A DNA stretch of 64,000 bases, from positions 372,001-436,000 of the forward strand of contig NZ_JAFLNE010000004.1 of assembly GCF_017313225.1 (NCBI RefSeq). Reading direction: 5' to 3'. Source of the stretch: Allomuricauda sp. CAU 1633 (GTDB lineage: Bacteria > Bacteroidota > Bacteroidia > Flavobacteriales > Flavobacteriaceae). A model generated the notes under the pieces. The model did not search any database. It saw nothing but the letters and a program-made list of their open reading frames with translations, and was not told the DNA's origin. Both the position numbers and the translations under genes were made by a program. Positions 59,914 to 64,000 of this stretch are shown in pieces. Each line of letters starts with the position of its first letter. Positions within the stretch are counted from its first letter, which is position 1.

Positions 59914-61890
59914 ATGGGTATGACGTTGCTCAAATCATCCTCCTGCCTAGTTATCATTTGCTGGCTTGCCATACAAACAGGTTTTGCCCAAACCCATGAA
60001 ATTGATAGCCTTCAAAACGTATTGACAACCGCCAAGGATACCACAGAAATCAATACAATGAATATCCTTGGGGCCCGCTTGCGTTCCCATGATAAAGAGA
60101 AAGCCCTTGAATATCTCCATAAAAGTGTGGAAAAATCCAAACAGATTGGATTTGCCCAAGGAGAAATTCAGGGACTCTATTCCATTGCCCTGACCCATGG
60201 TATGACAGGAAGTTATGCCGAATCCCTTGATTATTTGAATAGATGCTTGGTCTTGGCCAAAGAGCATCAAGATTATGAAAGAATGAATTATATCTATAAT
60301 TCCATGGGGATTGTATATAAGAGCATTGGGGACTATCCCACCAGTCAAAGCTACTACCTGAAACGCATTAAGCTCATTGATTCATTAGATTTAGATCAAG
60401 ATACGTCTTCACCCTATATTAACTTGGGAGTGCTTTATGATTTAATGGGGGAACAGGACAAGGCTATAGAAAGCTATGAAAAGGCATTGGAGGTCTATAA
60501 AGGGGATGAACGAGAAGAAAGGGAAAGTACGGTGCTGATTAATTTGGCACTTATAGATTTTAAGAATGAGAATTTCGAAAAGGCTTTGGAAAAATTCCTG
60601 AAAGTAGCTGCTTATGATGAAAAACAAGGTGATAATATTGACCTATGCAATAGCTATTCTGAAATTGGGCGTTGTTATATAGAGTTGGGACAATGGAGAC
60701 TGGCCAATGAGTATCTACAAAAATCATTGGACCTTGCCATACAGCTCTCCATAAAACAGGAAATCACCACGGCCTACTACCGCCTTGCCGACCTAATGTT
60801 TCGGCAGAAAAAATTTGAGGAAGCAGTCCACTACTCCAATCAAAGTCTTGATGCCCTGGAAAATATGGGAGGATATGAGCAAAAAAAGAACGGTCATGAA
60901 ATTGCTTATAAAATCTATGAGGCCGCAGGTCAATTGCCCAAGGCCATTCATCATCTCAACCAAACCATGGCCTATGGAGACAGTCTTTTGAACGAGACCA
61001 AAATCAAAGAAATCCAAGACCTACAAATACAGCACGATGTCTATCTAAAAGATAAAGAGATTAGAGAGAATGAGTTGCAACTTGCTCTACTGAATACTCG
61101 TGTGGCACTGAACAACAAGCGGTTGACATACCTTGTAATCATTACCATATTGTTGGTTTTTTCAGCTGGTTTGCTTTATTTCCGATACAGAAGCAAGAAG
61201 CGGTCAAATAAGGTCCTTCAGGAGAAAAATGAGCTGATCTCCGAACAAAAAGAGGTCATTGAGGACATGAACACCCAATTGGAAAAACGCATGCTTCGTG
61301 CCCAGATGAACCCTCATTTTATCTTTAATTCCCTAAGCTCCATTCGGTATCTTGTGAGTTCAGATGACAAAGAATCCGCATTGTCTTATCTGAACAAATT
61401 TTCCAAACTGCTTAGACAAGTTTTGGAGACCTCCATCAATGTGAGTTTGGTACTGCATGAGGAAATTGAGCTGCTCAAGATCTATGTGGAATTGGAAGCC
61501 CTACGCTTTGACAATTCTTTTAGTTATACTTTCAATGTTGATGAAAACTTAGACCTATACCAATATGAAGTTCCCATGCTCCTTGTGCAGCCCTATATAG
61601 AAAATGCCATTTTGCACGGCCTCCTACCCAAAGAAGGAGCAAAGAAATTATCGGTTTCGTTCAAAGATAAAAAGGAACACATCATGTGCATGATAGAGGA
61701 CAATGGCGTGGGAATTGGCCAGAAAAAAAATCAGAAAAAATCAGAAAAGCAATCTCGGGGAATGTCCATTACCGCCAAAAGAATTGAAGCGCTTAAAAAG
61801 TTCTCCAATGAAGAATTGGTCAGGGTAGAAAACTTGAATGATGGAAAAGAAACCGGTACCAAGGTTACTATTCTAATTCCAAAGGATTAA
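59914..61890 (+). CDS. TPR sensor histidine kinase of LytS/His_kinase type
   Basis: The 658-residue protein has a signal peptide (about 1-25, WLAIQTGFAQ), TPR helices (about 45-370) with canonical repeats such as YINLGVLYDLMGEQDKAIESYEKAL, one membrane helix (about 403-428) and a coiled coil. The kinase core is of the His_kinase (PF06580) type: MLRAQMNPHFIFNSLSSIRYLV with the phospho-His near 467, then VPMLLVQPYIENAILHGLLP and EDNGVGIG. Such kinases normally pair with LytTR regulators; none is adjacent here. The LytTR protein at 22170-22925 is distant. Confidence 0.9.
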   Translation: MGMTLLKSSSCLVIICWLAIQTGFAQTHEIDSLQNVLTTAKDTTEINTMNILGARLRSHDKEKALEYLHKSVEKSKQIGFAQGEIQGLYSIALTHGMTGSYAESLDYLNRCLVLAKEHQDYERMNYIYNSMGIVYKSIGDYPTSQSYYLKRIKLIDSLDLDQDTSSPYINLGVLYDLMGEQDKAIESYEKALEVYKGDEREERESTVLINLALIDFKNENFEKALEKFLKVAAYDEKQGDNIDLCNSYSEIGRCYIELGQWRLANEYLQKSLDLAIQLSIKQEITTAYYRLADLMFRQKKFEEAVHYSNQSLDALENMGGYEQKKNGHEIAYKIYEAAGQLPKAIHHLNQTMAYGDSLLNETKIKEIQDLQIQHDVYLKDKEIRENELQLALLNTRVALNNKRLTYLVIITILLVFSAGLLYFRYRSKKRSNKVLQEKNELISEQKEVIEDMNTQLEKRMLRAQMNPHFIFNSLSSIRYLVSSDDKESALSYLNKFSKLLRQVLETSINVSLVLHEEIELLKIYVELEALRFDNSFSYTFNVDENLDLYQYEVPMLLVQPYIENAILHGLLPKEGAKKLSVSFKDKKEHIMCMIEDNGVGIGQKKNQKKSEKQSRGMSITAKRIEALKKFSNEELVRVENLNDGKETGTKVTILIPKD

Positions 61891-61951
61891 GACATTTATA
61901 TCTTGTTACCCCCCATCATCTCTAATCATCAAAAATTTTTTAGTAAATAAA

Positions 61952-61996
61952 TTTGTGTAGCCAAATGACTTCGTATATATTTGTAGCCATATAGCT
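61952..61996 (+). promoter_or_regulatory. Promoter with two operator-like sites of the ArsR/SRPBCC operon
   Basis: TTTG (61952-61955), 20 bp, then TATATTTG (61976-61983) match the Bacteroidota promoter. Two copies of a near-palindrome, AGCCAAATGACT (61959-61970) and AGCCATATAGCT (61985-61996), lie in the spacer and just after the -7, 26 bp apart, each followed by TTC. This is how an autorepressing ArsR-type protein would block the promoter. Confidence 0.65.
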
Positions 61997-62016
61997 TCAT
62001 ATTTCTATAACTTTTC

Positions 62017-62361
62017 ATGATGAAACTTAGACGAGATCCTTTTCAGGCCATAGCAGACCCAACCCGGAGAGCTATTTTGGTGTTATTGGCCACCCAAACT
62101 ATGACGGCTGGGGAAATTGCACAGAATTTTGATGCAGCCCGCCCCACCATTTCCAAGCATCTACGCATACTTGACGAATGTAATCTTGTAGCCTCCAATC
62201 AGGAAGGGCGAGAAGTTCATTATGAGTTGAGGATTGATAAAATGAAGGAAATTGATCTGTGGTTGGAGCAGTTTAAAAAGATTTGGGAAGACCGATTTGA
62301 CAACCTTGACAAGTATTTAGCTAAAATTCAAAATGAAAGAAAAAATGGAAACACAAAATAG
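62017..62361 (+). CDS. ArsR family (SRPBCC-linked) transcriptional regulator
   Basis: The 114-residue protein is a winged-helix ArsR regulator: FQAIADPTRRAILVLLATQTMTAGEIAQNF, then the recognition helix AARPTISKHLRILDECNLV and the wing EGREVHYELR. There is no metal-binding cysteine cluster, and the family is the group found beside SRPBCC/AHSA1 genes, where it represses its own operon. ATG 62020 is an alternative start. It overlaps the following SRPBCC gene. The promoter just upstream has two copies of a near-palindrome expected to be its operator. Confidence 0.92.
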   Translation: MMKLRRDPFQAIADPTRRAILVLLATQTMTAGEIAQNFDAARPTISKHLRILDECNLVASNQEGREVHYELRIDKMKEIDLWLEQFKKIWEDRFDNLDKYLAKIQNERKNGNTK

Positions 62362-62791
62362 GTCGGTACATATAGCAAGAACGCTCCAAGCTCCTATTGA
62401 ATTAGTTTGGGAAGTATGGTCAAAACCTGAGCACATTGCACAATGGTGGGGACCCAGTGGTTTTACCAATACCATCCACAAAATGGATTTTCAGGATGGT
62501 GGTGAGTGGAATTTTATAATGCATGGGCCCGATGGCAAAAATTATCCGAACAGAAGTGTTTTTAAGGAAATTGTCCCCTTTGAAAAAATTGTCTATGAAC
62601 ATTTCAATCCCCACTTTATAACAACTGTGTTATTTGAAGCCAAGGAAGAGGAAACAATAATTGATTGGACAGTAGTGTTCGATACGGCTAAAATGCTCCA
62701 AACTGTTATTAAAGCGCATAAAGCGGATGAGGGCTTAAAACAAAACCTAGAAAAACTTGCAACTTATTTATCTAAACAAAAACCAATGTGA
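62345..62791 (+). CDS. SRPBCC/AHSA1 domain protein
   Basis: The 148-residue protein (start ATG 62345, METQNRSVHIAR; ATG 62333 adds four residues) is an AHSA1-like START-fold protein with APIELVWEVWSKPEHIAQWWGP and the C-terminal helix KQNLEKLATYL. The later paralog begins METPQIT, which supports this start. The fold binds hydrophobic ligands; role unknown. It overlaps the ArsR gene and its stop overlaps the next start by one base. Confidence 0.88.
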   Translation: METQNRSVHIARTLQAPIELVWEVWSKPEHIAQWWGPSGFTNTIHKMDFQDGGEWNFIMHGPDGKNYPNRSVFKEIVPFEKIVYEHFNPHFITTVLFEAKEEETIIDWTVVFDTAKMLQTVIKAHKADEGLKQNLEKLATYLSKQKPM

Positions 62792-63288
62792 TGAACACAA
62801 ATCTGTTATTTGATTTTACTGTCGACAAGACCAATAGTACGGTTATCGTAAAACGAGAGTTCGCCGCAGTGAACGATGTGGTCTGGGATGCCTTTACAAT
62901 ACCTGAAATTTTAGATCAATGGTGGGCTCCAAAACCGTGGGTGTCAAAAACCAAATCCATGAATTTTGAAGTTGGGGGAACCCGACTTTATGCCATGTGT
63001 GGCCCTAATGGTGAGGAGCATTGGGCTTTGGCCGACTTTACTTCCATCTCTCCTAAAACCAATTTTCAGTTTACGGATGCATTTTGCGATTCCGATGGAA
63101 ACAAAAATGATGAATTTCCCCAATCCAAATGGAATTTGGATTTTGAGAATCAAGAAAACAGCACCTTGGTCAACATTACCATTACGCACGAAAGTCTGGA
63201 AGATTTGGAAAAAATAATTGAAATGGGCTTCAAAGAAGGCTTTTCTATGGCTTTGTCTGGATTGGATACGGTATTGTCAAATTCATAA
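62791..63288 (+). CDS. SRPBCC domain protein
   Basis: The 165-residue protein begins at ATG 62791, sharing the A of the previous stop codon (TGATG), and has the same fold: FAAVNDVVWDAFTIPEILDQWWAPKPW, EVGGTRLYAMCGP and a C-terminal helix GFKEGFSMALSGLDTVL. A GTG one codon earlier is unlikely. It is a divergent paralog of its neighbours. Translational coupling to the upstream gene is clear. Confidence 0.88.
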   Translation: MNTNLLFDFTVDKTNSTVIVKREFAAVNDVVWDAFTIPEILDQWWAPKPWVSKTKSMNFEVGGTRLYAMCGPNGEEHWALADFTSISPKTNFQFTDAFCDSDGNKNDEFPQSKWNLDFENQENSTLVNITITHESLEDLEKIIEMGFKEGFSMALSGLDTVLSNS

Positions 63289-63299
63289 ACTATAAAACC

Positions 63300-63680
63300 A
63301 TGAAACAAAAAATAACAAAAGTACTCAGCATATTGTTTGGCTTGATGTTCATTAACGCAGGATTGAACAAATTTTTTAATTACATGCCCGTTCCAGAAGA
63401 CCTCCCGGAAAGCCTTATGCAAATGATGCAGGCCATTATGACCATTGGTTGGTTGATGCCTTTGGTAGCCCTCGTGGAAATTGTAGGTGGCTTCCTGTTT
63501 ATTTTCGACAAAACCAGGGCACTTGGGGCCATTGTTATTCTCCCTGTAATGGTGGGAATATTGTTGACAAATACTATTACCCACATTTCAGGATTGCCCA
63601 TAGCTCTCATATTTGCCGCTATTAACCTATGGGTTATCGTTGAAAACTGGTCCAAATACCGACCAATCATATACTCTTAA
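63300..63680 (+). CDS. DoxX family membrane protein
   Basis: The 126-residue protein has four membrane helices and the pattern SILFGLMFINAGLNKFFNYMP, VALVEIVGGFLFIFDKTRALGAIVILPVMVGILLTNTI, typical of the DoxX/SURF4-like family. DoxX proteins are linked to thiosulfate:quinone oxidoreductase or oxidative stress, but most are uncharacterised. It lies 11 bp after the SRPBCC gene within the ArsR-led operon. A membrane redox role fits the operon's likely ligand-detoxification context, as an inference only. Confidence 0.9.
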   Translation: MKQKITKVLSILFGLMFINAGLNKFFNYMPVPEDLPESLMQMMQAIMTIGWLMPLVALVEIVGGFLFIFDKTRALGAIVILPVMVGILLTNTITHISGLPIALIFAAINLWVIVENWSKYRPIIYS

Positions 63681-63690
63681 TTCAGAAAAA

Positions 63691-64000
63691 ATGGAAACAC
63701 CACAAATTACCATAAACACCAACATAACTGCCAATTTGGATAAGGTTTGGGACTTTTATACCAATCCTGAACACATTACGCAATGGAATTTTGCCGATGA
63801 CAGCTGGCATTGCCCATCGGCTAAGAATGATTTACAAAAAGGTGGAAAATACATTGCCCGAATGGAAGCCAAGGATGGCAGCTTCGGATTTGATTTTGAA
63901 GCTGTTTATAACGAGGTCGTTCCTAAAAATAAGATAGTTTTCACCCTTGGAGATGGAAGAAAAACGATTATTCTTTTTGAGGAATCCAATAGTAAAACCA
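63691..64000 (+). CDS. SRPBCC/AHSA1 domain protein, N-terminal part (cut by window end)
   Basis: The frame begins at ATG 63691, 10 bp after the DoxX stop, and runs without a stop to the window end (about 103 codons). It starts METPQITINTNITANLDKVWDFYTNPEHITQWNF, the START-fold pattern of the other members, and continues with GGKYIARMEAKDGSFGFDFEAVY. It is the third SRPBCC gene of this operon and is incomplete here. Confidence 0.9.
   Translation, partial: METPQITINTNITANLDKVWDFYTNPEHITQWNFADDSWHCPSAKNDLQKGGKYIARMEAKDGSFGFDFEAVYNEVVPKNKIVFTLGDGRKTIILFEESNSKT

Noticed and set aside
1..64000. Search for prophage, insertion sequence, integrase, toxin-antitoxin or secretion gene clusters
   Set aside because: No transposase, integrase, phage structural protein, inverted terminal repeat with target duplication or restriction system is recognisable; the region looks like a stable chromosomal backbone.

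Overview
The window is an ordinary chromosomal stretch of a marine-type member of the Flavobacteriaceae (Bacteroidota), most like Muricauda/Flagellimonas or Maribacter. The evidence is moderate GC by eye, Bacteroidota-type promoters (TTTG about 18-20 bp before TAnnTTTG), TonB-dependent and SusC-like plug proteins, a menaquinone pathway, bacillithiol synthesis, a fused CcsB/CcsA protein and several small families known mainly from flavobacteria (DUF2853, CAL67264-type membrane protein). I see no insertion sequence, prophage, integrase or CRISPR array, and only one RNA gene, a tRNA-His.

Layout. 1-8.3 kb: end of prfB, arsC-like reductase, a secreted poly-lysine-tailed protein, an outer-membrane receptor, fumC, a coiled-coil membrane protein, a lipoprotein metallo-beta-lactamase-fold enzyme and a secreted helical protein. 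8.3-16.6 kb: ettA, a Gfo/Idh/MocA oxidoreductase, an acyl-CoA carboxyltransferase, an unusual VWA plus TonB-plug protein with no barrel, and an M24 peptidase. 16.6-29.2 kb: a menaquinone region on the minus strand (menI, menF, menD, DUF2853; cvfB; SPOR protein, menA, LytTR regulator; menC, CPBP protease, menE) with a TPR histidine kinase among them; menB is not present. 29.2-37 kb: esterase, two enzymes resembling half of a hydroxyproline pathway, an M28 lipoprotein peptidase, a MopE-repeat lipoprotein and tRNA-His.

37-46 kb: a second TPR histidine kinase, bshB1 with a PLP transsulfuration-type enzyme, a MATE exporter and the CcsB-CcsA fusion. 46-54.3 kb: a DUF2520/KdsC/Maf operon with a trailing lipoprotein, then a module of a large exported PIG-L protein, a tiny one-helix membrane protein of about 38 residues and a sodium:solute symporter, and a DUF2911 protein. 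54.4-64 kb: an SRPBCC protein and photolyase behind nested inverted repeats, an exported amidohydrolase, a VOC fusion and a pirin, a LytS-type TPR kinase, and an ArsR - SRPBCC - SRPBCC - DoxX - SRPBCC operon with two operator-like sites in its promoter.

The most unusual items are the VWA/plug/TPR protein without a barrel (12955-15120), the unlisted small membrane protein between the PIG-L enzyme and the symporter (51567-51683), the paired operator-like sites of the ArsR/SRPBCC operon (61952-61996), the inverted repeats ahead of SRPBCC-photolyase (54430-54478), the GTTGTGAAA direct repeats with 21-bp period between a LytTR regulator and a histidine kinase (21839-21869), and TTG starts forced by context in menA, menF and the LytTR regulator. 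No function here was confirmed by a database search; all family names come from recognising motifs and gene order.
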